Source: Chryseobacterium sp. Leaf180
Lineage (GTDB): Bacteria > Bacteroidota > Bacteroidia > Flavobacteriales > Weeksellaceae
Length of the DNA stretch: 64,000 bases
Reading direction: 5' to 3'
Assembly: GCF_001424585.1 (NCBI RefSeq)
Contig: NZ_LMPJ01000012.1
Location: 62,001 to 126,000, forward strand
Part shown: in pieces, positions 43,821 through 55,013 of the stretch
Numbering within the stretch: position 1 is the stretch's first letter
Layout of the letters: each line of letters opens with the position of its first letter
Made by a program: the position numbers and the translations under genes
Notes under the pieces: generated by a model
Databases searched by the model: none
Told to the model about the DNA's origin: nothing
The model's input: only the letters and a program-made list of their open reading frames with translations

Positions 43821-45365
43821 TTAGTTACCATCTTTGTTATTTTTTAATATTTCAATCTCAGCTTTCACATAATCCAGCACCGGATCTTCTTTTCTGATGG
43901 CATTTTCTAGCGTTTCATCAATTTTTAAATCAGGTTTTACGCCTAAATCTTTATTCTCAAAAGTGATATTCGGCTGTACCAGAAGAAGTCCGATCGGAAG
44001 CTGGAGTTTAGAATTTGGAAGTTTTTGATAGGAATAAAATCCGGCTACCGTGCCGTCATTCGCGCCGCCGGTTTCTTCACCTACAAGAGTTGCTCGTCTG
44101 TCGTATTTCATCTTTGCCGCGATAATCGATGAGGCCGAGAAACTTCCGCCGTTAATCAGCAGAAACACTTTTCCTCTAAAAGCGTCGGCTTTAGGCTGCG
44201 TGATTTTATTCTCTTTGGTATTATAAAATGCATTTCCATTTTTATCTTTTTTCACACTGAAAAGATGCGCCGTCAAAACGCCCGGATACAGAATTCCTTT
44301 GATCACGTAACCAATCGGACTCGTATTCGCGAAGAAATTGGTCTTGAAAGGTGTGCTTTTCGAAACAATTTTCGACGGTTTTACAAGTGTGAATGGTTCG
44401 GGTGCGAGATAAGAGTATAGATTATTAATTTCCGCAAGCGAACCGCCATAATTTCCACGAATATCGATCACAAGATATTCTGCTTTCGACTTCTTCAGTT
44501 TGGCAAAAGACTGCTGGTAAAACCTTTTGGAAAACAGCTGAGAAAAAGTCCGGATTTTCATATATGCTGCGGTACTGTCGGTGTCGATAAATTTAAAAGT
44601 GCGGTTATAAGTATCGGTCAGCGCTTCATAATCGTTTGTGTTTTTTTCTGCAGAACTTTTTTTCGCTTCCTTTTCTTTGGCGAGGTCAGCTTCACTTTTG
44701 GTTTGGCGATTCAGCGTGATATTCTGAATTTGTCCCTGGTATGAAGTTTCAATTCGCGCGCTGTCTTTGTAGCCTTCATCCAGCAGATACAAAGTGAAAA
44801 AAGCATCACTGAGATAATGTTTTGTAAAGGTTTTATTTTTTCCGTCACTGGTGATGAGTGCAGAATATCGGTTTACATATTTTGAGATGGGTTCGTTATT
44901 GATACTTAAAATTTCTGTTCCCGGACGGATATTCTGCACAGAATCTTTATTTTCAATCACAAAAAGGCGATTGTCTTCAAGCCGATAATTCATTCTTCCG
45001 AAAAGCCCGGTTTTATTTTTAAAATTCTTCATTCCGGCGCGGTCGTAGCGTTGTGCAGGAATTCTGAAAGACAGATGACCTTCCCGAATCTGCGCGATCA
45101 CAGGCTGTATTTTAAAATAAAATTCGACCGGAGTGAGCGGTTTTGTGATGGTTGTTTTCAAACTGTCAAATTTAAAATCCAGCTGCTCTTTGGGAATGTA
45201 CCAATACAGTTGAGGATGAAATTCCTGCAGTTTTCTGTAGGTGAAATCCACATCCTGCCGCAATTTCTCGGTAGCAATGGCTGTGTTTCTTCTTACGTTA
45301 TATCTCTCTACAGATTTGCAGGAAAATAGTGTCAGAAAAATGATGAGTATAGAAAATGGTCTCAA
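43821..45365 (-). CDS. S41 family peptidase (lipoprotein)
   Basis: The 514-residue protein has a lipoprotein signal (LTLFSCKS, Cys about 16). A PDZ-like region (IRPGTEILSINNEPISKYV) precedes the C-terminal tail-specific protease domain with VIDIRGNYGGSL and NGGSFSASSIIAAKM, in which the Ser of SAS is the likely nucleophile. It would cleave envelope proteins at hydrophobic C-termini. It is co-transcribed with the ElyC/SanA gene. Confidence 0.9.
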   Translation of the reverse strand: MRPFSILIIFLTLFSCKSVERYNVRRNTAIATEKLRQDVDFTYRKLQEFHPQLYWYIPKEQLDFKFDSLKTTITKPLTPVEFYFKIQPVIAQIREGHLSFRIPAQRYDRAGMKNFKNKTGLFGRMNYRLEDNRLFVIENKDSVQNIRPGTEILSINNEPISKYVNRYSALITSDGKNKTFTKHYLSDAFFTLYLLDEGYKDSARIETSYQGQIQNITLNRQTKSEADLAKEKEAKKSSAEKNTNDYEALTDTYNRTFKFIDTDSTAAYMKIRTFSQLFSKRFYQQSFAKLKKSKAEYLVIDIRGNYGGSLAEINNLYSYLAPEPFTLVKPSKIVSKSTPFKTNFFANTSPIGYVIKGILYPGVLTAHLFSVKKDKNGNAFYNTKENKITQPKADAFRGKVFLLINGGSFSASSIIAAKMKYDRRATLVGEETGGANDGTVAGFYSYQKLPNSKLQLPIGLLLVQPNITFENKDLGVKPDLKIDETLENAIRKEDPVLDYVKAEIEILKNNKDGN

Positions 45366-45473
45366 GGGTTTCAGTTTTAGCGAATATAAAATATTTAAAG
45401 CAGAAATAAAAAGTAAAATCGTTCAGAGATACGTCATGCTTTTTGCTTAACTGTTTAGATTTAAATAAATTTT

Positions 45474-46571
45474 ATGCTCTACATTTTCATATTCGTCGCC
45501 GTTGTGATCGCTTTGTATTTTATTATAATGTCTCAGGAAGTTTTCGGCGGAATGCCCACCGGAAAAAGACTGGAGCAGATGAAAAATTCTCCCAATTTTA
45601 AAGACGGTAAATTCTGGAATCAACACGAAACTCCTCAGTTCGCCGAAGGATATTCGATGCCGAAAGTGATGTTTGACTTCTTTTTCTCTAAAAAAGATCC
45701 GCACATAAAGCCGCATCATCCGGTGATTTCTGTAAAAACTGATCTTAAAAATTTACCGGAAAATCAGGATGTTTTTGTTTGGCTTGGTCATTCGTCATAT
45801 TTTATAAAAACCGATGGCGTTTCTTTTTTAATTGATCCTGTTTTAAGCAGTTTCGGTTCGCCTTTTAAATTTTTTAACAAAGCATTCACGGGCGCTGATC
45901 TCATTAAACCGGAAGATATTCCGGCAATAGATTATCTTGTCATCACACATGATCATTACGATCATCTTGATTTCCCTACGGTAAAAGCGTTGAAAGACCG
46001 CGTCGGCAAAGTCATTCTTCCACTTGGCGTCGGCGCACATCTCGAAAAATGGGGTTACAGCGAAAATCAAATAATTGAAGAGGATTGGGGCACGGAGGTG
46101 AGTTTAAAAAACGGCTGCAAAATCACGTATACGCCGGCAAGACATTTTTCCGGGAGAAAACTGCACCGCAACAATACGCTCTGGACTTCCTATGTTTTGG
46201 AAACGCCAAGACATAAAATTTTTCTCGGTGGCGACAGCGGTTATGATACACATTTTAAAATGATCGGTGAAAAATTTGGGCCTTTTGATTTTGCGGTTCT
46301 TGAAAACGGACAGTACAATCCGGCATGGCGATACATTCATGCATTGCCTGAAGATGTGATTAAAGCCAGTGAAGACATCGGTGCGAAGTATATTTTCCCG
46401 GTTCACAGCGGTAAATTTGCGCTCGCACTTCATCCGTGGAATGAACCTTTGGAAATGGTAACCAAACTTGGGCAAGAAAAAAATCTACAGATTCTGACGC
46501 CAAAAATTGGTGAACCTGTAGATCTGAATATTCAAAAGTATCATTTCGGAAGCTGGTGGCAGGAAGCTTAA
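45474..46571 (+). CDS. MBL-fold metallo-hydrolase (NAPE-PLD/UlaG-like)
   Basis: The 365-residue protein has an N-terminal TM segment (residues 2-20) and the MBL motif THDHYDH with ligands His159, His161, Asp163 and His164, WLGHSS as first strand motif, and LGGDSGYD for the later Asp. This arrangement resembles N-acyl-phosphatidylethanolamine phospholipase D-like enzymes; substrate unverified. Its last bases overlap the convergent GNAT gene by four. Confidence 0.88.
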   Translation: MLYIFIFVAVVIALYFIIMSQEVFGGMPTGKRLEQMKNSPNFKDGKFWNQHETPQFAEGYSMPKVMFDFFFSKKDPHIKPHHPVISVKTDLKNLPENQDVFVWLGHSSYFIKTDGVSFLIDPVLSSFGSPFKFFNKAFTGADLIKPEDIPAIDYLVITHDHYDHLDFPTVKALKDRVGKVILPLGVGAHLEKWGYSENQIIEEDWGTEVSLKNGCKITYTPARHFSGRKLHRNNTLWTSYVLETPRHKIFLGGDSGYDTHFKMIGEKFGPFDFAVLENGQYNPAWRYIHALPEDVIKASEDIGAKYIFPVHSGKFALALHPWNEPLEMVTKLGQEKNLQILTPKIGEPVDLNIQKYHFGSWWQEA

Positions 46572-46855
46572 TCGTGCCAGATTCCCTTATATCTTTTGGG
46601 GTGGTTTTCGAGTTGCTGTCTTACAAAATCACATTCCGGATCGATCATTAAATCTTTTTCTTCGGCGAAATTCACAAGTTTGTCGAGGAGAAGTTTGGCA
46701 AAACCGTGACCTTCATATTCGGGATCTATTTTGGTATAATGTACATTCATCAGCCTGCCGTCGACAGAAATCGACATATAACCGACTTTTTTTCCGTCTA
46801 AAATGAGCTGAATTTCATCCTGATACGGCGTAATCTCAAATTTTATCTGTTCCAT
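46568..46855 (-). CDS. GNAT-type N-acetyltransferase, YjdJ-like
   Basis: The 95-residue protein is the short GNAT-like domain (YjdJ type), with VDGRLMNVHYTKIDPEYEGHG and KLLLDKLVNFAEEKDLMIDPEC, the pattern of the acetyl-CoA-binding segment, and a C-terminal HPKRYKG. Substrate unknown. It converges with the MBL gene with a four-base overlap. Confidence 0.85.
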   Translation of the reverse strand: MEQIKFEITPYQDEIQLILDGKKVGYMSISVDGRLMNVHYTKIDPEYEGHGFAKLLLDKLVNFAEEKDLMIDPECDFVRQQLENHPKRYKGIWHD

Positions 46856-47099
46856 AACTGTAATTTTTTTCTTTGTAAATAATGATGTTTTTATGATGCT
46901 TTTTTAAAGTTACATAATATTATCGAAAAGCTGAAACCTTCATTTCGCTTTATTGCTTTTTTAACTTTCGGATTTATTTCGAATCCTAATTACAGAAAAT
47001 CATGATGTGGCTTCGTTTGGTGTATTAGTTTTTGATTTTAACAAAACATTAAAAACGGCACTTAACTTGAACATCATTTTTACAATAAAAAATTTGAGT

Positions 47100-47552
47100 A
47101 TGAAAAAGTTAATTTTTACGGTGATGCTTTTAGGCGGATTCACCTTCGTTTATTCTCAGGCTGGGTTTAATGATTACAGAAGAAGTATTTCAGATATCGA
47201 CTGGCAAGGCCTGATCTCGTCTTTAGCGTTAAATGATAATCAGGCAAATCAAATCTATGCGTTAAATAACCGTTACGACAATTACGACAGCTGGAACCGT
47301 ACTTACGGCAACAATCCAGACCGCTGGAGAACCGACCGCTATGGTGAGCTGGAGCGCATTATGGGACCTGACAAATACGGAAAATTTAAGAATAAATACT
47401 ACAAAGGAAAAAATCCTGTAGCCGTCTACAACAGCAACAAGAACAATGATAAGCGCTACAAACACATGTACGGCAAAGCGCAGTATCATAAAGGCCCGAA
47501 TGGAAAAGGTCCGGGGAAAGGACATGGAAAAGGAAAAGGCTCTAAAAAATAA
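47100..47552 (+). CDS. Small secreted basic protein
   Basis: The 150-residue protein starts MKKLIFTVMLLGGFTFVYSQ, a clear signal peptide; an in-frame ATG at 47007 would add 31 residues and is not preferred. The mature part has a helical segment of the Spy/CpxP-like type (IDWQGLISSLALNDNQANQIYAL) and a very basic Gly/Lys-rich tail (KGKNP, GKGKGS). It is secreted or periplasmic. A function is not assigned. Confidence 0.75.
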   Translation: MKKLIFTVMLLGGFTFVYSQAGFNDYRRSISDIDWQGLISSLALNDNQANQIYALNNRYDNYDSWNRTYGNNPDRWRTDRYGELERIMGPDKYGKFKNKYYKGKNPVAVYNSNKNNDKRYKHMYGKAQYHKGPNGKGPGKGHGKGKGSKK

Positions 47553-47573
47553 TTTTTGTTTTAAAAATGATAG

Positions 47574-47601
47574 AATGACCGATGTATTTTCGGTCATTTT
47601 T
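47574..47601 (+). terminator. Terminator after the secreted basic protein gene
   Basis: AATGACCGA (47574-47582) pairs with TCGGTCATT (47590-47598), followed by a T-run. Confidence 0.85.
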
Positions 47602-47633
47602 GTTTTATATCTCTGAGGTTCCCTCTACATTTG
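47599..47633 (+). promoter_or_regulatory. Promoter of the MFS gene
   Basis: TTTG at 47599-47602 and TACATTTG at 47626-47633 are spaced 23 bases apart, fitting the Bacteroidota -33/-7 pattern; it partly overlaps the preceding terminator. The MFS ATG is at 47678. Confidence 0.6.
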
Positions 47634-47677
47634 TCGTCTGAAATGAGCGTCATTAAAAATGTTCATAAAACGATGAT

Positions 47678-48868
47678 ATGCTGAAAGAAAAAAATAAATT
47701 TATTGCCACCATTCTGGCGTTTGCGGTAATTCCAATGTCTGGTCTGGCCACCGATATTTACCTTCCGAGTATGCCGAGTATGGCTTTAGAACTGCAGCAG
47801 CCTGAAAGCAGAATTCAGCTTACACTTACGATTTTCTTAATCAGCTATGGTCTTACGCAGTTTTTTGCCGGAAGCGTTGTCGATACTTTTGGCCGATATC
47901 GTGTGGCGCTGATCTCGCAGGCGCTCTTTGTTTTAAGTTTTCTTATTACCGCTGTTACCAAAGATATTCTTGTGATTTATGCCATGCGGGTTTTGCAGGG
48001 AATGCTTTCCGGGTTTGCAGTTGTCTCGAAAAGGGCTTTTTTTGTGGATGTGTATGATGGTGAAGAGCGGAAACATTACCTCAGCATCATGACGATCGTC
48101 TGGTCTGTCGGCCCGATTGTCGCACCTTTTATTGGCGGTTATCTGCAGAGTTTATTTGGCTGGCAGTCTAATTTTTACGTGTTGGCGGGTTACAGTTTGC
48201 TGTTGCTGATTTTGGAATTTGCATTCTCCGGGGAAACATTAAAAACGAAAAAAGTATTTCTTCTTTCAGATATGATCGGCGAGTATAAAATGATGTTCGG
48301 CACGAAAGATTTTTTTTACGGAATGCTGATGTGCGGCGTGAGTTATGCGATGGTAATTTTTTTTAATCTTTGCGGCGCTTTCATCATCGAGCACAAAATG
48401 GGCTATTCTGAAGTCGTGGCCGGTTACGTTTCGCTGATTCTCGGTTTTGCGTGGATGTCTGGCGGATTTCTCGGCAAAGCTCTTATCGCAAAGCCTTTTA
48501 TGCCAAAAATCCGGTATGCAAATTTCATCCAGATTATTCTTATTGTTGCAATGCTTTTTGCTTCCTTTTATTTAAATTCCATTTACAGTCTGGTGGCTTT
48601 TGCCTTCGTCGTACACATTACGGCAGGGTTTATCTTCAATAATTATTTCGCCTACTGCATCGGCCGTTTCCCTGAATCTGCAGGCATGGCGGGCGGACTC
48701 ACCGGTGGCGTAGCGTTCATTTTTACTTCTGCCCTGAGCTATGGAATTGTCGCGATCATCAAACCGCAAAACCAAATGAATGTCGCCGAAGGTTATCTTG
48801 TAATGGGCATTTTAGGATTAATAATTCTTACGGTTATCAGACTCAGGAAAGCATATACTGTTCATTAA
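47678..48868 (+). CDS. MFS multidrug exporter, Bcr/CflA-like
   Basis: The 396-residue protein has about 12 TM segments. The start motif ATDIYLPSMPSMALEL is typical of the DHA1 Bcr/CflA group (first TM Asp), and GRYRVALISQALFVLSF is the MFS motif A-like loop. It would export drugs or cationic amphiphiles with protons. It stands alone with its own promoter; a 440-base gap follows. Confidence 0.9.
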   Translation: MLKEKNKFIATILAFAVIPMSGLATDIYLPSMPSMALELQQPESRIQLTLTIFLISYGLTQFFAGSVVDTFGRYRVALISQALFVLSFLITAVTKDILVIYAMRVLQGMLSGFAVVSKRAFFVDVYDGEERKHYLSIMTIVWSVGPIVAPFIGGYLQSLFGWQSNFYVLAGYSLLLLILEFAFSGETLKTKKVFLLSDMIGEYKMMFGTKDFFYGMLMCGVSYAMVIFFNLCGAFIIEHKMGYSEVVAGYVSLILGFAWMSGGFLGKALIAKPFMPKIRYANFIQIILIVAMLFASFYLNSIYSLVAFAFVVHITAGFIFNNYFAYCIGRFPESAGMAGGLTGGVAFIFTSALSYGIVAIIKPQNQMNVAEGYLVMGILGLIILTVIRLRKAYTVH

Positions 48869-48954
48869 TCTTCCGGTTAATTTATTATTGTGAAATGTCA
48901 CTGAAAACCATCGTTCTCAAGATCTGATTAACTTCTATAGCCAGATTTAAAACC

Positions 48955-49122
48955 AGGCAAAAAGGCTCAACAGTCAGGCAATTTGCTTGAAATTCCAGGC
49001 AAATAGGGTGGATGTCGAGGCAATTAGGCTCAACGTCGAGGCAAAAAGGGTGAAATTCGAGGCAAAAAGGGTGGAATTCGAGGCAAAAAAGGTGATAGAT
49101 CAGGCAATAAGGCTGGTTTTTA
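48955..49122. repeat. Eight degenerate 21-bp tandem repeats
   Basis: Units start at 48955 and recur every 21 bases, with consensus AGGCAAAAAGGGTGAAATTCG. Four (49018-49101) are near-identical in the AGGCAAAAAGG part. In one plus-strand frame (codons starting at 48954) the array has no stop and encodes seven-residue repeats of the EAKRVEF type. Confidence 0.85.
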
Positions 49123-49155
49123 ACTGTAAAGATTCATCAGCTTGTAAAATCATTT

Positions 49156-49245
49156 ATGTTTAAAAGTAAAAGACCTACTGGCAGAGCTCTGCATCAGTTA
49201 ATACAGCGTGATGAAGAAGAGAGGAAGGATTTTGAAATGCTCTAA
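49156..49245 (+). CDS. Possible 29-residue small protein
   Basis: An ATG at 49156 opens a 29-codon frame (MFKSKRPTGRALHQLIQRD, then a Glu-rich end). It follows the repeat ORF with an eight-base overlap and ends 16 bases before a terminator-like hairpin. The basic N-terminus and acidic C-terminus could form an amphipathic helix. No signal peptide or family is visible. It may be real or fortuitous. Confidence 0.3.
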   Translation: MFKSKRPTGRALHQLIQRDEEERKDFEML

Positions 49246-49261
49246 GATATTTTAAACACAA

Positions 49262-49289
49262 AAAAAGCCCCTTAAAAAAGGAGCTTTTT
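49262..49289 (-). terminator. Terminator of icd
   Basis: AAAAAGCCCCTT (49262-49273) and AAGGAGCTTTTT (49278-49289) form a stem with one mismatch. On the minus strand a T-run follows, so it ends the icd transcript. Confidence 0.8.
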
Positions 49290-49309
49290 ATTTCTATTTA
49301 AATCAAGAA

Positions 49310-51547
<2,238 letters not shown>

Positions 51548-51563
51548 TTAGAATTTTGATGCA

Positions 51564-51571
51564 CAAATTTA
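51564..51571 (-). promoter_or_regulatory. Bacteroidota -7 box upstream of icd
   Basis: On the minus strand TAAATTTG (plus strand CAAATTTA) fits TAnnTTTG, 34 bases before the icd start. Confidence 0.4.
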
Positions 51572-51664
51572 ATTAAAAAATGCCTTTTTTCTGTGTGCGC
51601 AGTCAACTTTGTTTTTTAAGATTTATTTAACCTAATAAAGATTTTATCAAAAACGGTTTTTAAG

Positions 51665-51672
51665 TACATTTG
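51665..51672 (+). promoter_or_regulatory. Bacteroidota -7 box before tpx
   Basis: TACATTTG fits TAnnTTTG, 24 bases before the ATG at 51697. It excludes the upstream TTG (51670) as start because transcription would begin downstream of it. Confidence 0.5.
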
Positions 51673-51696
51673 ATTCACATAAAAAAAATAAACAAT

Positions 51697-52194
51697 ATGT
51701 CTAAAATTACACTCGGCGGAAACGAGGTCAACACCATCGGTCAGCTGCCTGCAGAAGGAACTACAATCAAAGATTTTGCGCTTGTTGATTCAGGACTGAA
51801 TGTGAAAACACTGGAAAATTTTACAGGCAAAAGAAAGATTTTCAACATCTTCCCAAGCGTAGACACCGGAATCTGCGCGCAGTCTGCAAGAAAATTCAAT
51901 GAAGAAGCGAGCCAGCTGGATAATGCTGTGATCATCAATGTTTCCAAAGATCTTCCTTTCGCTCTGAAGAGATTTTGTGCCGCAGAAGGCATTGATAATG
52001 CAGAAACACTTTCTGATTTCCGTGGAAGTTTTGGCGATGATTTTGGCGTTACCATGACAGATTCCCCAATGAAAGGTCTGCTCAGCCGCGCAGTAATCGT
52101 AACCGACGAAAACAATAAAGTACTTTATACCGAGCAGATATCAGAAATCGGGCACGAACCGAACTATGAAAATGCACTGAATGCATTGAAGTAG
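51697..52194 (+). CDS. tpx: Thiol peroxidase (Tpx)
   Basis: The 165-residue peroxiredoxin has peroxidatic Cys60 in FPSVDTGICAQSARKF and resolving Cys94 in LKRFCAAEGI, the spacing of the atypical 2-Cys Tpx family. It reduces hydrogen peroxide and alkyl hydroperoxides with thioredoxin. The promoter box at 51665 and the family N-terminus (MSKITLGGNEV) support this start. A strong terminator follows. Confidence 0.95.
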   Translation: MSKITLGGNEVNTIGQLPAEGTTIKDFALVDSGLNVKTLENFTGKRKIFNIFPSVDTGICAQSARKFNEEASQLDNAVIINVSKDLPFALKRFCAAEGIDNAETLSDFRGSFGDDFGVTMTDSPMKGLLSRAVIVTDENNKVLYTEQISEIGHEPNYENALNALK

Positions 52195-52212
52195 TCGTAA
52201 ATATTTATCATT

Positions 52213-52251
52213 AAAAAAATCATTCTGTTATTATAATAGAATGATTTTTTT
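52213..52251 (+). terminator. Terminator after tpx
   Basis: A 14-bp stem, AAAAAAATCATTCT (52213-52226) and AGAATGATTTTTTT (52238-52251), with a loop of 11 and a T-run. Confidence 0.88.
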
Positions 52252-52330
52252 ATTTTTGTGAACCGGCGTGGCAAAATATTATGAATGAGAAAGTAATAAG
52301 AACTTCGGAAAAAAATAAACAAAAAACCAT

Positions 52331-54334
52331 TTGAGAAAAAATATATTTTTTGCTTCTTTAGCATTTCTTTTTATCAGCTTTTTGACGGTCTGCAATGCGC
52401 AGATTTCCAGAAGCAATCCCAGAATTTTTACTGCGAAAAATTTTAAATATAGTAATGAACTGAATGATAATCTAAGAATGATCAGGAATGATAATCCTGA
52501 TTATTCTTCAATAGATTTTGACGACAGCCGTTGGTCAATCGTACACCCGGATACGTTACGGAAAAATAAATCAGAGGCTGTGGTTTGGTTTCGGTATTAT
52601 TTTAAAGTAGATTCCAGCCTTGTAGACAAACCGCTTTGTTTTCGTGTAAATCAAATGGGCGCATCAGCAATTTATCTGAACGGGAAAATTCTTGATACTA
52701 TCGGAAAGATTGGACGAGCAGGAAACCGACAATACAAAGTGCGAAATCCGGTACCGAATTTTTTCACGATAAAAGATACCGCAGTTCATGTTTTGGCAAT
52801 ACGCTTTCAGCCGTACATCAGAAATGAAGAAAAAACCGTGAATATTAATTCCTCACAACTTCGTGTGAGACTTGTAACTGCCGAATCTTATGTGCAGGAT
52901 GAAGCGGAGACAGGAAAGGAAGTTGCTTTTTACGTCATGCTCATCAGCGGGATATTTCTTGCGCTTGCGTTTGTACATTTTCTGCTCTTTGTTTTTTATC
53001 GTAAAGCACTTTACAATCTGTATTTTTCTACCTACAACTTGTCAATTGCCCTCCTGAGTTATTCAGGTTTTCTGATTTATGAAATGTCTGATCCGCTGCA
53101 GATGTCATCTTATACCTTTTATGCATTTGCTGCCCTCGTGGTATTTGGCGCCTCACTTACGGGTTTTATCAATACGCTTTTTGGTAAAAGCAAGATTAGA
53201 TTAGCAATCATGCTAACGTTGGCCGGTCTGCTTTTCATCTTTTACTATTTTTATCAGGCTCCGGCGATTGTTTTTTCTCTTCTTTATCTGGTTATTGTAG
53301 CGATAGAATCATTTTGGTTAATAATCCGCGCGATGATCCGCCGTGAGAAATCAGCTTTCATAGTAGGTGGCGGTATTTTGGCATTTTTCGCATTTATCGT
53401 ACTTACGATTATTTTAAATATTCTTGATCAGCTGAATTTTGTGATTTCAGATAAAATAGCGGATGACGATTTCGCAGCATATTTTCTGATTTTTGTCTTC
53501 GTTAGTTTTCCGATATCAATTTCGGCATATCTGGCGTGGCAGTTTGCTTCTACCAATTTGAATCTGGTGAAACAACTTGACGAGGTGAAGAGACTGTCAG
53601 ATTTAAATTTAACCCAGGAGCAGGAAAAACAACAGCTGCTTTTGGACCAGAATGAAATGCTTGAAAACCAAGTCAGCGAGCGTACACTGGAACTTCGGAA
53701 TGAGAAGCAGAAAACTGAAAATCTCTTACTGAATATTCTGCCATTTGAGGTCGCTGAAGAATTAAAGGAAAACGGAAGTTCAGAAGCCAAATATTACGAT
53801 GAGGTCACCGTTTTGTTCACCGATTTCGTTAATTTCACGCAAAGCTCAGAAAAAATGGGTGCCGAAAAGATGCTGTTTGAGCTGAATGAATGTTTTACCG
53901 CGTTTGATCTCATTATGGAAAAACATGGTCTCGAAAAGATAAAAACAATCGGCGATGCTTATCTGGCGGTTTGCGGTTTGCCACTAAAAACTGAAAACCA
54001 CGCCTATCAGACGGTTTTGGTCGCATTAGATATTCTCAATTTTATTGAAGAAAGAAAAAAAACCAACGCTGATGTTTTGGATATCAGAATTGGTGTAAAC
54101 TCGGGGTCGCTGATTGCCGGAATCGTTGGCGTAAAAAAATTCGCTTATGATATTTGGGGTGATACGGTGAATACGGCCGCGCGAATGGAGCAGAACAGCG
54201 AGAGCGGAAAAATAAATATTTCTGAAACAACCTATCAGCTTGTGAAAGATCAAATATATTGCGAATACCGTGGGAAAATTCATACCAAAGGAAAAGGCGA
54301 TATGGATATGTATTTTGCTTTGAAACTTAAATAA
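52331..54334 (+). CDS. Membrane-anchored class III nucleotide cyclase with DISM-like receptor
   Basis: The 667-residue protein starts at TTG (no ATG is near) and has a signal peptide. A periplasmic beta domain (about 30-170) with VNQMGASAIYLNGKILD resembles the sugar-binding-like 7TMR-DISM extracellular domain; several TM segments follow (about 195-405), then a coiled-coil linker and the class III cyclase domain: VTVLFTDFVNFT (metal Asp), KIKTIGDAYLAV (Lys) and YDIWGDTVNTAAR (Asp, Asn, Arg). The Lys/Asp pair suggests adenylate rather than guanylate cyclase activity, by rule of thumb for the family. It probably makes cAMP in response to an envelope signal. Confidence 0.92.
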   Translation: MRKNIFFASLAFLFISFLTVCNAQISRSNPRIFTAKNFKYSNELNDNLRMIRNDNPDYSSIDFDDSRWSIVHPDTLRKNKSEAVVWFRYYFKVDSSLVDKPLCFRVNQMGASAIYLNGKILDTIGKIGRAGNRQYKVRNPVPNFFTIKDTAVHVLAIRFQPYIRNEEKTVNINSSQLRVRLVTAESYVQDEAETGKEVAFYVMLISGIFLALAFVHFLLFVFYRKALYNLYFSTYNLSIALLSYSGFLIYEMSDPLQMSSYTFYAFAALVVFGASLTGFINTLFGKSKIRLAIMLTLAGLLFIFYYFYQAPAIVFSLLYLVIVAIESFWLIIRAMIRREKSAFIVGGGILAFFAFIVLTIILNILDQLNFVISDKIADDDFAAYFLIFVFVSFPISISAYLAWQFASTNLNLVKQLDEVKRLSDLNLTQEQEKQQLLLDQNEMLENQVSERTLELRNEKQKTENLLLNILPFEVAEELKENGSSEAKYYDEVTVLFTDFVNFTQSSEKMGAEKMLFELNECFTAFDLIMEKHGLEKIKTIGDAYLAVCGLPLKTENHAYQTVLVALDILNFIEERKKTNADVLDIRIGVNSGSLIAGIVGVKKFAYDIWGDTVNTAARMEQNSESGKINISETTYQLVKDQIYCEYRGKIHTKGKGDMDMYFALKLK

Positions 54335-54427
54335 ATTTAAAGAAAACAGCTGCAAAAATCATTCATAGATTTAGTTTTACAACTTTTTTAAAATGAATAT
54401 TTTGTAGCTTTTAGCAAAAAAATAAAT

Positions 54428-55012
54428 ATGGATTACGAAAAACTTAATACCATTATTATCAGCCGGCTCAGAGATCAGCTTCCGGAGCATTTGTCGTATC
54501 ACAGCGTGATGCACGTAAAAGATGTGATCGATTCTGTAGAAAAAATTGCTTTATCGGAAAATGTAAATGACGAAGATCTTGTGTTGCTGAGAACCGCTGC
54601 ACTTTTTCACGATACCGGATTTTTGTTTGGATCAAAAAATCACGAAGAAAAATCTTGCGAAATAGCGGAAGAATATCTTTTGGATTATGGCTATTCCCAG
54701 TCTCAGCTGAAGAAAATACAGGGGATGATTATGGCGACCAAAATTCCGCAGTCACCCAAAAATCATCTCGAAGAAATCGTTGCAGACGCTGATCTTGATT
54801 ATCTGGGAAGAGACGATTTTTTCACCATCGGCAATAAACTTTTTGAAGAACTTTCAATGTTTGGAATCGTCAATTCTGAGCGCGACTGGAATCTCCTGCA
54901 GGAAAAATTTCTGGAAAGTCACCAGTATTTTACGAAAACTTCAATCAGAGAAAGGAAGCAGAAAAAGCAGAAAAATCTCGACATCATCAAGTCAAAATTA
55001 AATAACGGATAA
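54428..55012 (+). CDS. HD domain phosphohydrolase
   Basis: The 194-residue protein has the HD signature: YHSVMHVKDVIDSVEKI (first His), LRTAALFHDTGFLFGSKNHEEKS (HD pair) and EEIVADADLDYLGR (last Asp). HD proteins cleave phosphoester bonds in nucleotides; the cognate ligand is unknown. It lies downstream of the nucleotide cyclase (94 bases) and two bases before the YitT gene, so it may be in the same transcript as YitT. A possible role as cyclic-nucleotide hydrolase is only conjecture from proximity. Confidence 0.88.
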   Translation: MDYEKLNTIIISRLRDQLPEHLSYHSVMHVKDVIDSVEKIALSENVNDEDLVLLRTAALFHDTGFLFGSKNHEEKSCEIAEEYLLDYGYSQSQLKKIQGMIMATKIPQSPKNHLEEIVADADLDYLGRDDFFTIGNKLFEELSMFGIVNSERDWNLLQEKFLESHQYFTKTSIRERKQKKQKNLDIIKSKLNNG

Positions 55013-55013
55013 C

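Larger units (their letters stand above)
48869..49309. other. 440-bp gap with a 21-bp tandem repeat array
   Basis: It holds a 21-bp tandem repeat (48955-49122), an open frame over it to a stop at 49161-49163, a possible small gene (49156-49245), and a terminator at 49262-49289. The first 85 bases after the MFS stop have no recognisable terminator. Confidence 0.75.

Noticed and set aside
47007..47099. Upstream start for the small secreted basic protein
   Set aside because: It would bury the signal peptide behind 31 residues that look like untranslated leader.
48955..49122. CRISPR array
   Set aside because: The 21-bp units are contiguous and degenerate with no spacers, and no cas gene is in the window.
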